DNA from: Planctomycetota bacterium
Lineage (GTDB): Bacteria; Planctomycetota; UBA1135; UBA2386
Direction of reading: 5' to 3'
Assembly (NCBI GenBank): GCA_016794035.1
Contig: JAEUHS010000112.1
Coordinates: 1 to 32,223, forward strand
DNA length: 32,223 nucleotides
The notes under the pieces are model-generated. The model searched no databases. It had not been told where the DNA came from and was given only the letters and a program-made list of their open reading frames with translations. Positions 15,079-22,509 of the stretch are shown here, piece after piece. Every line of letters starts with the position of its first letter. Position 1 is the stretch's first letter. Both the position numbers and the translations under genes were made by a program.

Positions 15079-16890
15079 ATGAACAGGATCCTCGGCAGTG
15101 CATTCGGTCTGTTCGTCCTGACGCCGGTCCTGGCCTCGTGCCAGGTGCCCGTTGCCCAACCCGGTGCCCGACCCGGCGACGAAGGCGCGGCCCGGGCCGA
15201 GGCCCCGACCCGCAGCAAGGGCACGATCTTCAAGTCGGAGGTCGACCTGCTGATCGGCCGGGTGCGGGACGCGGCGCGCAACGACGGCCTGCCGGCGCTC
15301 GGCGGGACCTCGGTGGCGACGACCGCGAAGATCCTGGCCGCGATGGGGCACTGCCATCGCCGCTACCACACCAGCGACGGCCCGGTCGTGCGCCCGTCGC
15401 TGCAGTTCCTGATCGAGCATCGGCAGGCCGACGGCAGCTTCGGCGATGCCGACGCGACCGCCTGGGTCGTCGAGGCGCTGTCGGTCATCGACCCGGACGG
15501 CTACCGCGACGAGGTGCACGAAGCGCAGCAGTGGCTGCAGCAGCACGGGCGCGCCGAGCCGGTGTTCCGCGGCGAGACCACGCGGCTGCTCGCGCAGGTG
15601 CGCGCCGACGTGTTCCCGCAGCAGCTCGGCAAGGACGCCGCGGCGCAGGCGCAGCAGCTCGCCGCCGCCGCGGGGGCGCCGCTGGCCCGCGACGAGGCCG
15701 CCGACGTGCTGGTGCGACTGGTCGCCTGCCAGGTCGCCAACAAGCTGCTCGACGCGGCGCAGGATCCCAAGCAGGGCGCCGGCGCGACCTACACGCCGGC
15801 GCAACAGAAGGCGTTCGCTTGGCTGTGGTCGCAGCAGCACGACGGCGTGTTCTCGGTGACGATGGGCGGCAAGTCGATCCAGGACGCGGGCCTGACCGGC
15901 TTCGGCCTGCTGGCGCTGCAGACCAAGCCGAAGGCGCTGCGCAGCGCCGAGGAACAGGCGACGATCGAGCAGGGTCTGCGCTGGCTGCTGTCCCAGCAGC
16001 GCGACGACGGCAGCTTCAGCGAACAGCTGCCGAACTACGTCACCTGCGTCGCCACCGCGGCGCTGTCGCGCTGGGACGACCCGGCCGTCAAGCCGGCGCT
16101 GCAGAAGGCGCAGCGCGCGATCCTCGCGTTCCAGAACGCCGAGAGCAGCGGCTACCAGAAGAGCGATCGCGACTACGGCTCGATCGGCTACGGCGGCAGC
16201 CAGCGCGGCGACCTCAGCAACACGCACTTCGCGCTCGAGGCCCTGAAGGCGACCGGGCTGCCGGCGGACCACGAGGCGTTCGCGAAGGCGGTCGTGTTCC
16301 TGCAGCGCACCCAGAACCTGAAGTCCGTCAACGACTTCACCGGCAAGGTCCCGGACCCCGAGCGCGACGGCGTGATCCTCGACTCGACGCCCGGCGACGA
16401 CGGCGGCGCCGTCTACTACCCCGGCGACAGCGCGGCGGGCTACATCCTGCAGCCGGACGGCAAGAGCGTCTCGCGCAGCTACGGCTCGATGACCTACGCG
16501 TTGCTGAAGTCCTACACGCTGGCCGGTCTGCCCGGTGACGACCCGCGCGTGCAGGCGGCCGTGAAGTGGATCCAGGCCAACTGGACGCTGGCGATGAACC
16601 CCGGCAGCGATCCGGCGCTCGGCGAGAAGGTCAAGTACCAGGGTCTCTACTACTACTACATGGTGCTGGCGCAGGCGCTCGACCTGGTGGGTCTGAAGCA
16701 GGTCACCGTGCCGGGCAAGGACGGCGACGGCACCGAGCAGATCGACTGGCGCCAGGCGCTGCGCGCCCAGCTCGAGAGCCAGCAGCAGGCCGACGGTTCG
16801 TGGGTCAACGGCAAGAACCCGCGCTGGATGGAAGGCCTGCCGCTGCTCTGCACCTGCTACGCGATGGTCGCGCTGGAGCGCTGCCGGTGA
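15079..16890 (+). CDS. Lipoprotein with prenyltransferase/squalene-cyclase-type toroid repeats
   Basis: A 603-residue secreted protein. MNRILGSAFGLFVLTPVLAS followed by Cys21 is a lipoprotein signal with lipobox LASC, so it should be attached to a membrane outside the cytoplasm. The rest is built of alpha-helical repeats carrying the QxxDGSF signature of alpha/alpha-toroid proteins: HRQADGSFGDADATAW, SQQRDDGSFSEQLPNYVT and SQQQADGSWVNGKNPRWMEG. Squalene cyclases, protein prenyltransferases and complement-like proteins share this fold. No DxDD cyclase motif is visible, so a cyclase reaction is unlikely and a binding or structural role is more probable. An earlier GTG at 15037 would add residues before the signal and was rejected. 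The gene is divergent from the DUF2064 fusion with only 30 nt between starts. The downstream gene overlaps its stop by 4 nt. Confidence 0.87.
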   Translation: MNRILGSAFGLFVLTPVLASCQVPVAQPGARPGDEGAARAEAPTRSKGTIFKSEVDLLIGRVRDAARNDGLPALGGTSVATTAKILAAMGHCHRRYHTSDGPVVRPSLQFLIEHRQADGSFGDADATAWVVEALSVIDPDGYRDEVHEAQQWLQQHGRAEPVFRGETTRLLAQVRADVFPQQLGKDAAAQAQQLAAAAGAPLARDEAADVLVRLVACQVANKLLDAAQDPKQGAGATYTPAQQKAFAWLWSQQHDGVFSVTMGGKSIQDAGLTGFGLLALQTKPKALRSAEEQATIEQGLRWLLSQQRDDGSFSEQLPNYVTCVATAALSRWDDPAVKPALQKAQRAILAFQNAESSGYQKSDRDYGSIGYGGSQRGDLSNTHFALEALKATGLPADHEAFAKAVVFLQRTQNLKSVNDFTGKVPDPERDGVILDSTPGDDGGAVYYPGDSAAGYILQPDGKSVSRSYGSMTYALLKSYTLAGLPGDDPRVQAAVKWIQANWTLAMNPGSDPALGEKVKYQGLYYYYMVLAQALDLVGLKQVTVPGKDGDGTEQIDWRQALRAQLESQQQADGSWVNGKNPRWMEGLPLLCTCYAMVALERCR

Positions 16891-17780
16891 GTCGCGCGGC
16901 GCCGCTGGTGCTGCCGGCCGCGCCCGCGTGGTTCCGTTGTGCCGTCGACGGCGCGGCGCGCGTCGGCGCGGTCGATCCGGCCGGGCCGTCGTGGTTCGAC
17001 CTCGGCCCGCTCGACGTGCAGGTGCTGCTGGCCCGTGGCGCGCTGCGCCGGGAGGACCTCGCCGCCCGCATCGCCGCGGCCCGGCCGATGGCGGCGCCGA
17101 CGCGCCTGCTGCCGCCGGTGCCGCAACCGGGCAAGATCCTCTGCCTGGCGAAGAACTACGTCGCGCACGCGCGCGAGATGGGCGGCGAGGCGCCGAGCGA
17201 ACCGATCTTCTTCGCCAAGCTGGCCGACACCCTGATCGGCCACGGCGACGACGTGGTGATCCCGCACTGGCTGCAGACGCGCGTCGACCACGAGGCCGAA
17301 CTGGCGCTGGTGCTCGGCTGGGCCGATCCCGAGGGGCACGGCGCCAAGTACGTCCAGGGCGCGCAGGCGATGTCGCTGGTGGCCGGCTACACGCTGTGCA
17401 ACGACGTCACCGCGCGCAAGCTGCAGGGCAGCGATCGCGACCACAAGTACCCGTGGCTGCGCAGCAAGTCGCTCGACACGTTCTGCCCGATGGGGCCGTT
17501 CGTCGTGCCGGCCGACGCGCTCGACGCCGCCGACCTGCAGGTCACGATGCGCGTCAACGGCGCGGTGCGCCAGCAGGCCCGCACCAGCGCGATGGTGTTC
17601 CCGATCGAGCAGGCGCTGGCGGCGATGGCGCGCTGCACGACCCTGCGCCCCGGCGACCTGGTCGCCATGGGCACGCCCGAGGGCGTCGGCCCGGTCGTGC
17701 CGGGCGACGTCATGGAGGTCGAGATCGAGCACCTCGGCGTGCTGCGCAACGGCGTCGTGCGCGAGCCGGCGCCGGGCTAG
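16887..17780 (+). CDS. Fumarylacetoacetate hydrolase family protein
   Basis: Member of the FAH superfamily, whose cytoplasmic enzymes hydrolyse or decarboxylate beta-diketone acids (for example acylpyruvases, HpcE). After an Ala-rich N-terminal domain of ~80 residues, the catalytic domain shows ILCLAKNYVAHAREMG (84-99), PIFFAKLADTLIGHGD (106-121), the metal ligands in VDHEAELALVLG (E136, E138) and YTLCNDVTAR (D173). SKSLDTFCPMGPFVV follows, then SAMVFPIEQALA, and near the end LVAMGTPEGVGPV. All key residues are present, so it should be active, but the substrate is not predictable. The GTG start overlaps the preceding TGA (GTGA), indicating translational coupling with the toroid lipoprotein, an unusual pairing of an exported protein with a cytoplasmic hydrolase. 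Confidence 0.93.
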   Translation: MSRAAPLVLPAAPAWFRCAVDGAARVGAVDPAGPSWFDLGPLDVQVLLARGALRREDLAARIAAARPMAAPTRLLPPVPQPGKILCLAKNYVAHAREMGGEAPSEPIFFAKLADTLIGHGDDVVIPHWLQTRVDHEAELALVLGWADPEGHGAKYVQGAQAMSLVAGYTLCNDVTARKLQGSDRDHKYPWLRSKSLDTFCPMGPFVVPADALDAADLQVTMRVNGAVRQQARTSAMVFPIEQALAAMARCTTLRPGDLVAMGTPEGVGPVVPGDVMEVEIEHLGVLRNGVVREPAPG

Positions 17781-17856
17781 TCCAGACGGCTCCTGGAAGC
17801 CGGCTGCGAGACCCGCTCTTCCGCTCGCTGCCAGCGTTGCGGCAGAACCAGTCCTC

Positions 17857-17876
17857 AGCGGGGCAGACACCCCGCT
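17857..17876. terminator. Possible terminator hairpin after the FAH gene
   Basis: AGCGGGG (17857-17863) and CCCCGCT (17870-17876) form a perfect 7-bp stem with a 6-nt loop, in the 173-nt gap between convergent genes. Only two T residues follow directly, so intrinsic termination is unproven. Confidence 0.45.
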
Positions 17877-17894
17877 TCCGGGAGAACCTGCCGC

Positions 17895-17925
17895 GCGCCT
17901 TGTCACCAAGCGGGACAGCGGGCTC
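17895..17925. repeat. Convergent-gap element, copy 2
   Basis: Near-copy of 12325-12354, again in a gap between converging genes and ~55 nt from the stop of the minus-strand gene. Read on the minus strand it holds the matching small hairpin GCTT-ggtgaca-AGGC, in which one C-G pair of copy 1 becomes U-G. Confidence 0.6.
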
Positions 17926-17953
17926 TCCCTCGTCCCTTCACGAATCGTCCGGG

Positions 17954-19516
17954 CTAGAAGCGCAGCGCCTCGATCGTGTTGGTCGTCGCGGCGTTGCCCT
18001 GGCCACCGAACAGCATCAGCGTGCCGTCGGGCAGCAGCGCGGCGCCGTGGCTCGCGCGTTCGGTCGTCAGCGACGGGGCGAGCGACCACAGGTTCGTCGC
18101 CGGGTTGAACACCTCGACCGCGCTGATCGACACCGGCGTGGTCAGCGTGCCCTGGGCGCCACCGCAGACGGCGACGCGGCCGTCGGGCAGCTTGGTGGCC
18201 GAGTGCAGCGTGCGCGCCGACGTCATGTTCACCGTCTGCCACGAGTTCGTGGTCGGGTTGTAGAGTTCGGCACCGTTGATCGGCGCCGCCGACGTCGCCG
18301 TGGCGAGACTGCCCACGTTGGTGCCGCCGCTCATCAGCACGCGGCCGTCGTCCAGGGTCACCTGGTTGTAGTGGTGGCCGGCGCGGCCCTGGCTCATGCT
18401 GGCGCCGCCGGCCCAGCTGCCCGGGCCGCCCGGGCTACCGAGCGTCCACAGCTGCACCGCGGTGGTGCTGCTGGCGGAGACCGGAATGCCGAGGAAGAAG
18501 CCGACCTGCACGCCGCCCGAGACCATGACCTTGTTGTTCGACAGCAATGTCAGCGCCGGCGCGAGGCGCGCGCCGCCGAGTGCCGGCCCGGCGCTCCAGG
18601 TGCCGGTGGTCGGGTTCCAGATCTCGACCGAGCTCTGCACGTTCGAGATCGCCGCGACCACGTCCGGCGTCAGCGTCGAGGTGCCGCCGGCGACCATGAC
18701 GCGTCCGTCCGCGAGCCGGCAGGCCGCGTGCAGGATGCGCGGCGTCAACATGCTGCCGGTCGGGCTGAAGCTGTTGGTGACCGGATCGTAGATCTCACAG
18801 GAACTCAGCACCGTGCCGACCGCGTCGGCGCCACCGATCAGCAGGACCCGGTTGTCGTTCAGCCGCACCGGCAGGTGCAGCGCGCGCGACGAACCCATCG
18901 TCGGCCCGGGCGTGACCTGCATGTGCCGGAAGTCGTAGAGTTCGGTCGTCGCGAGGCCGGTCGCCGAGGTCAGCGTGCCGGCGCCGCCGCCGGTCACCAG
19001 CACGTCGCCGGCGCCGCCGTTGTTGTTGCGGTCGAACAGCACGCCGCTGAACGCGCGCGCCGAGGCCAGGGCAGTCGGCGCCAGGATGCCGGTGTCCTGC
19101 GGGCCCATCTGCGTGACGATGTCGTTGCTGATCTGGCCGAGGAACGTCGGTCCCGACATCGGATAGATCGCGCACTGCCAGTGCAGCACCAGGCCGATCC
19201 ACGACGGATCGCTGTCGATCGGCAGTGAGAAGGTCGCGGTGCCGGTGGGGCTCGTGCCGGCGACCTGGATGACGTCCAGCAGATCGACGCCGACCTGCAT
19301 CGAGCGGGTGTCGACGCCGTCGACCAGGAACAGCGGCGTCGGGCCGGCATTGAACGACAGCACGATCAGCATGATCGCGTTCGCCGGCGCGCCGGAGGCC
19401 TGCAGTTGCAGTGTCTGGTTGAGCCGACCGGAGGTCAGCTTGTCCCAGTTGAAGTCGTTCTGGGCGGTCAGCGCGGAGGCGGCGACCAACAGCGGGAGGG
19501 CGGTGCGTAGCAGCAT
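17954..19516 (-). CDS. Secreted kelch-repeat beta-propeller protein
   Basis: A 520-residue exported protein. The N-terminal MLLRTALPLLVAASALTAQ is a signal peptide. Residues ~20-145 form an unrecognised, probably beta-rich domain containing FLVDGVDTRSMQVG and GLVLHWQCAIYP. From ~150 to the end there are seven kelch-type motifs with the DGRV..GG pattern: DVLVTGGG, NRVLLIGG, GRVMVAGG, NKVMVSGG, GRVLMSGG, GRVAVCGG and GTLMLFGG. Each is followed by a hydrophobic strand such as EIYDPVTNSF or ELYNPTTNSW. Seven motifs fit one closed seven-bladed propeller. Such proteins bind ligands or polysaccharides outside the cell. The catalytic residues of galactose oxidase are not evident. A TACGCT hexamer (minus, 19565-19570) lies 48 nt upstream. 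The remaining 5' gap holds nothing else I can identify. Confidence 0.9.
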   Translation of the reverse strand: MLLRTALPLLVAASALTAQNDFNWDKLTSGRLNQTLQLQASGAPANAIMLIVLSFNAGPTPLFLVDGVDTRSMQVGVDLLDVIQVAGTSPTGTATFSLPIDSDPSWIGLVLHWQCAIYPMSGPTFLGQISNDIVTQMGPQDTGILAPTALASARAFSGVLFDRNNNGGAGDVLVTGGGAGTLTSATGLATTELYDFRHMQVTPGPTMGSSRALHLPVRLNDNRVLLIGGADAVGTVLSSCEIYDPVTNSFSPTGSMLTPRILHAACRLADGRVMVAGGTSTLTPDVVAAISNVQSSVEIWNPTTGTWSAGPALGGARLAPALTLLSNNKVMVSGGVQVGFFLGIPVSASSTTAVQLWTLGSPGGPGSWAGGASMSQGRAGHHYNQVTLDDGRVLMSGGTNVGSLATATSAAPINGAELYNPTTNSWQTVNMTSARTLHSATKLPDGRVAVCGGAQGTLTTPVSISAVEVFNPATNLWSLAPSLTTERASHGAALLPDGTLMLFGGQGNAATTNTIEALRF

Positions 19517-19670
19517 GGGGTGGTGGGGGAGAGAGGTTGCGGAACGCAGGGGTGACGGCCGGATAGCGTAGCGCGGTCCGGCGGTGGTCGCTCATCGCGG
19601 ACGCCGGGGTGGGGAGAACCCTCAAGCCGGCCGGCGCGCGTCCGAGAATGAGAATCCGAGGAGGACACGG

Positions 19671-20192
19671 ATGACCGATGGCCCGGTGCAGAGCCCCGGG
19701 CCGGTGAGCGCGCTCGGCGGTTTCGCGGGGCGCACGCCGGCCGACACCTCGCGGCGCCCGCCGTCGCGCGAGGCGGCGCTCGCCCGTGCGGTCGACCGTG
19801 TCAGCATTCACGGCACTGCGGCAATCGCCGGTCGCCTGCTGCGCGAGCGGGTGCTCGCGGGCACCCGGCGGGTGCTCGAGCTCGACGAGGGCACGACCGG
19901 GCCCGAGTTCGCCGAGGTCGTCGAGGGCGAGCCGATCGCCGAGTTCCTCGGTCGCCTGCTGTCGGCCCAGAACCAGCTCGCGGCGCGGCGCGCCGCTCAG
20001 TGGAACGAACGGCGCCTGCGCCGGCTGCTCGACCTCGCGCTGCACGCCGGCGCGATCGAGACGCTCGAGCTGCTGGGTGCCGATGGTCGCGCCGACGCGG
20101 CGGGGGTGCAGATCGTCACCGAGGTGCTGGCGGAATACGGCCGCCGGCTCGCCGCCATGGCCGAGCCACCGATCGACGCCAACCAGGACTGA
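19671..20192 (+). CDS. Hypothetical alpha-helical protein
   Basis: A 173-residue protein I do not recognise. The ATG at 19671 is preceded by GAGGAGGA (19658-19665) with 5-nt spacing, the clearest ribosome binding site in the window besides rpsB, so expression is likely. The first ~40 residues are Pro/Gly/Ser rich and probably disordered. They contain AVDRVSIHGTAAIAG, slightly reminiscent of the short DxVxIS-type motif in flagellar-associated anti-sigma and linker proteins, but this is weak. The rest is predicted helical and rich in Arg, Leu and Glu, including AQNQLAARRAAQWNERRLRR, with no membrane segment, signal peptide or cysteine. It is convergent with the dihydrouridine synthase gene, 35 nt away. 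Function unknown. Confidence 0.7.
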   Translation: MTDGPVQSPGPVSALGGFAGRTPADTSRRPPSREAALARAVDRVSIHGTAAIAGRLLRERVLAGTRRVLELDEGTTGPEFAEVVEGEPIAEFLGRLLSAQNQLAARRAAQWNERRLRRLLDLALHAGAIETLELLGADGRADAAGVQIVTEVLAEYGRRLAAMAEPPIDANQD

Positions 20193-20227
20193 TGACTTGC
20201 GTGCAGCTGGCCCCGCGCGAGCGGAAG

Positions 20228-21421
20228 TCAGCCGCCGTCCATGTGTTCGGGATCCTCGACCTGCAGATCCTCGTCGCGGGCGGTCAGGAAGCCCGCCGGC
20301 AACGACACCTGCTGGGTGCGGCCGTCCTTGCAGCGCCGCGCCCGCAGCGCGACCTCCGGATACGGCAGGTCGCGCGGCAGCTGGTCGAGCAGCGCGTCGA
20401 GTTCGGCGCGGGTGTGCACCAGATGCAGCGCCGGCAGCAGCTTCTTGGTGCCCGGGAAGCCCTTCAGGTACCAGCCGGTGAACTTGCGGATCTGCAGCAT
20501 GCCGTCCTTCTCGCCGAAGAACTCGACCAGCAACCGCGCGTGCTCGCGCATGGTGTCGGTGATCGCGCCGAGGTTCGGCGGCGGCGGCGGCGGCTGCCCG
20601 GTCAGCACCGCGCACAGTTCGCCGAACAGCCACGGCCGGCCGAGACAGCCGCGGCCGACGACGACGCCGTCACAGCCGGTCTGCCGCAGCATGCGCAGGG
20701 CGTCCCAGCACTCGAACACGTCGCCGTTGCCGAGCACCGGGATCGTGCGCACGCGCTGCTTCAGCTCGGTGATCGCGTCCCAGTCGGCCTGGCCCGAATA
20801 CAGCTGCGCCGCCGTGCGCGCGTGCAGCGCCACCGCGCGCGCGCCTTCCTCCTCGCCGATGCGGCCGGCGTCGAGGAACGTGGTCAGCGACTCGTCGATG
20901 CCCTTGCGGAACTTGATCGTCACCGGCACCGCGCCGGCGCTCCGGACGACCGTGCGCACGATGCGCTGCAGCAGTCGCGGCCGCAGCGGGATCGCCGCGC
21001 CGCCGCCGGCCGCGGTCACCTTGCGCACCGGACAGCCGAAGTTCATGTCGATGTGGTGCACGCCCCATTCCTCGACCAGGACCTTCGTCGCCGCCGCCAA
21101 CGTCTCCGGCTGCGTGCCGTACAGCTGGATGCTGCGCCGCCCGCTCTCGTCGGCCCCGAACGACGCCAGTTTCAACGTGCGCGCATGCCCCTCGACGAAT
21201 GCCCGCGCCGTGATCATCTCGCTGACGTACAGGCACCGGTCGGCCGAGAACCGCCGGCACAACGTGCGGAACGGCGCGTTGGTGATGCCCGCCATCGGCG
21301 CCAGCACCACCGGCGGATCGATCACCAGATCGCCGATCCGCAACGGCGCGAACTCTCCGGGCCGCGCCACCGCGACGTCGGCGTTCACCGGGCTACGCAC
21401 CAGTCCGGACGCGGTGTCCAT
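20228..21421 (-). CDS. dusB: tRNA-dihydrouridine synthase (DusB/NifR3-like)
   Basis: FMN-dependent enzyme that reduces specific uridines in tRNA to dihydrouridine. The TIM-barrel motifs are intact: VVLAPMAGITNAPFR (39-53), YVSEMITARAF, IDMNFGCPVRKVT with the catalytic Cys130, VTIKFRKGID, ALHARTAAQLYSG, VLGNGDVFECWDA and GVVVGRGCLGRPW for FMN phosphate binding. Residues ~300-360 form the helical tRNA-binding domain (KFTGWYLKGFPGTKK). The length of 397 residues is slightly above the usual 320-350 because of a C-terminal tail of ~35 residues. The ATG at 21421 was taken; a GTG three bases earlier is an equal alternative. The DusB label rests on overall motif style and is less certain than the family. 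Confidence 0.93.
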   Translation of the reverse strand: MDTASGLVRSPVNADVAVARPGEFAPLRIGDLVIDPPVVLAPMAGITNAPFRTLCRRFSADRCLYVSEMITARAFVEGHARTLKLASFGADESGRRSIQLYGTQPETLAAATKVLVEEWGVHHIDMNFGCPVRKVTAAGGGAAIPLRPRLLQRIVRTVVRSAGAVPVTIKFRKGIDESLTTFLDAGRIGEEEGARAVALHARTAAQLYSGQADWDAITELKQRVRTIPVLGNGDVFECWDALRMLRQTGCDGVVVGRGCLGRPWLFGELCAVLTGQPPPPPPNLGAITDTMREHARLLVEFFGEKDGMLQIRKFTGWYLKGFPGTKKLLPALHLVHTRAELDALLDQLPRDLPYPEVALRARRCKDGRTQQVSLPAGFLTARDEDLQVEDPEHMDGG

Positions 21422-21554
21422 CACTCAGAAACGACCGGCCAAGGGACGGGGCGAGGAGACCTGAGGAGGAGAACGACGGGGACCAGGGTGGTGCAAGCCG
21501 CTTCGGCCGGTGGCAGCACGCCGCCAGACCGTCGCCGGCTGAGTTCCCCGGCCC

Positions 21555-21654
21555 CCGACACGCCCCCGGGGCATGGCCAGGTCGAACTGGCGGCGCCGCG
21601 CCGGGGTGGCGTTCCATCGCCTCGTATTGCCAGCGCGTCGCGCCGCCGGCAAGG
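21555..21654 (+). repeat. ~100-nt direct repeat, copy 1
   Basis: First of two tandem copies with period 103. It begins CCGACACGCCCCCGGGGCAT and ends GGCAAGG. It contains an inverted pair GGCGGCGC (21589-21596) and GCGCCGCC (21640-21647), and a TTGCC/GGCAA stem (21627-21652), so the transcript would be strongly folded. No credible gene overlaps it. The stretch 21425-21554 before it shows nothing else I can name. Confidence 0.9.
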
Positions 21655-21657
21655 CAG

Positions 21658-21758
21658 CCGACACGCCCCCGGGGCATGGCCAGGTCGAACTGGCGGCGCC
21701 GCGCCGGGGTGTGCGTTCCATCGCCTCGTATTGCCAGCGCGTCGCGCCGCCGGCAAGG
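21658..21758 (+). repeat. ~100-nt direct repeat, copy 2
   Basis: Second copy, identical to 21555-21654 except for a one-base insertion (GGGGTGTGCG for GGGGTGGCG). It ends 4 nt before the encoded CCA end of tRNA-Leu on the opposite strand. The near-identity implies a recent duplication or active homogenisation. Confidence 0.9.
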
Positions 21759-21762
21759 AAAC

Positions 21763-21851
21763 TGGTGCCCAGGAGAGGACTTGAACCTCCAAGGGATGTT
21801 ACTCCCGCTAGGACCTGAACCTAGTGCGTCTGCCAATTCCGCCACCTGGGC
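21763..21851 (-). tRNA. tRNA-Leu (anticodon CAG)
   Basis: Read on the minus strand: acceptor GCCCAGG with CCTGGGC, a D arm containing GGCGGAATTGGCAGACGC, anticodon stem CTAGG/CCTAG around loop TTCAGGT (anticodon CAG, reading CTG), a long variable arm containing CGGGAGTAACATCCC, and a T arm GGAGGTTCAAGTCCTCT. CCA is encoded at the 3' end. The long variable arm confirms the class II type expected for leucine. Confidence 0.96.
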
Positions 21852-21868
21852 GCAAGTGGGGGACGAGG

Positions 21869-21896
21869 AAGCTAGCGGCCGGCCATGCCGATGCAA
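21869..21896 (-). promoter_or_regulatory. Promoter of tRNA-Leu
   Basis: On the minus strand TTGCAT (21896-21891) and TAGCTT (21874-21869) are 16 nt apart, and the -10 element ends 17 nt before the tRNA 5' end. The -35 match is partial, so this is a candidate only. Confidence 0.4.
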
Positions 21897-21976
21897 GCGG
21901 CAACCGGAGGATTCCCGGGTTGCCCAGACTGGCGTCGCTTGCGCTCGTGTGCGGGATCCCGTAGCCAAGCGACACG

Positions 21977-22450
21977 ATGGCAAAGCCGGGTAGCACGAAG
22001 GCCGCCGCGTCGACGGACGTGCTCGTCAGCGAGAACAAGAAGGCCCGGTTCCAGTACGAGATCCTCGACACGTTCGAGGCCGGTCTGGTGCTGCGGGGCA
22101 CCGAGGTCAAGGTCCTGCGCGAGGGCAAGATCAGCCTCGACGAGGCCTACGCGCGCGTCGACCGCAACGAGCTGTGGTTGATCGGGGCGAACATCCCCGA
22201 ATACCGCCACGGCAACGTGCAGAACCATGAACCCAAGCGCAAGCGCAAGTGCCTGTTGCACGCGCGCGAGCTGAAGAAGCTGCACGCCAGGTCGCAGATC
22301 GAAGGCCTGACGCTGGTGCCGCTGCGGGTCTACTTCGGCCGCCGGGGCTTCGCCAAGGTCACGATCGGCGTTTGCCGCGGCCGCAAGCTGCACGACAAGC
22401 GGCAGCACCTGAAGGACAAGGAGATGAAGCGCGAGATCCGGCAGGGGTAG
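21977..22450 (+). CDS. smpB: SsrA-binding protein SmpB
   Basis: Partner of tmRNA in trans-translation, which frees ribosomes stalled on broken mRNA and tags the product for degradation. The OB-fold core shows SENKKARFQYEILDTFEAGL, LRGTEVKVLREGKISLDEAY, LWLIGANIPEY and VPLRVYFGRRGFAKVTIGV. The basic C-terminal tail (GRKLHDKRQHLKDKEMKREI) is the part that enters the mRNA channel in known structures. The length of 157 residues is normal. It lies between tRNA-Leu (opposite strand) and an Asp-box lipoprotein. ssrA itself is 3 kb downstream on the other strand, so the two components are close together in the genome. Confidence 0.97.
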   Translation: MAKPGSTKAAASTDVLVSENKKARFQYEILDTFEAGLVLRGTEVKVLREGKISLDEAYARVDRNELWLIGANIPEYRHGNVQNHEPKRKRKCLLHARELKKLHARSQIEGLTLVPLRVYFGRRGFAKVTIGVCRGRKLHDKRQHLKDKEMKREIRQG

Positions 22451-22509
22451 GGGCGCGAGGTCCTGCCGCGATCGGTTACGCGCCCGAGCCGACAGTCCTA
22501 GGCAACCGC

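Noticed and set aside
21555..21758. Possible short CRISPR array
   Set aside because: There are only two copies of ~100 nt, adjacent without spacers of the right size, and no cas gene is present. It is a tandem duplication.
20000..21784. Large plus-strand frame opposite the dihydrouridine synthase
   Set aside because: It is the antisense shadow of a well-conserved enzyme and has a low-complexity Arg/Ala/Gln composition.
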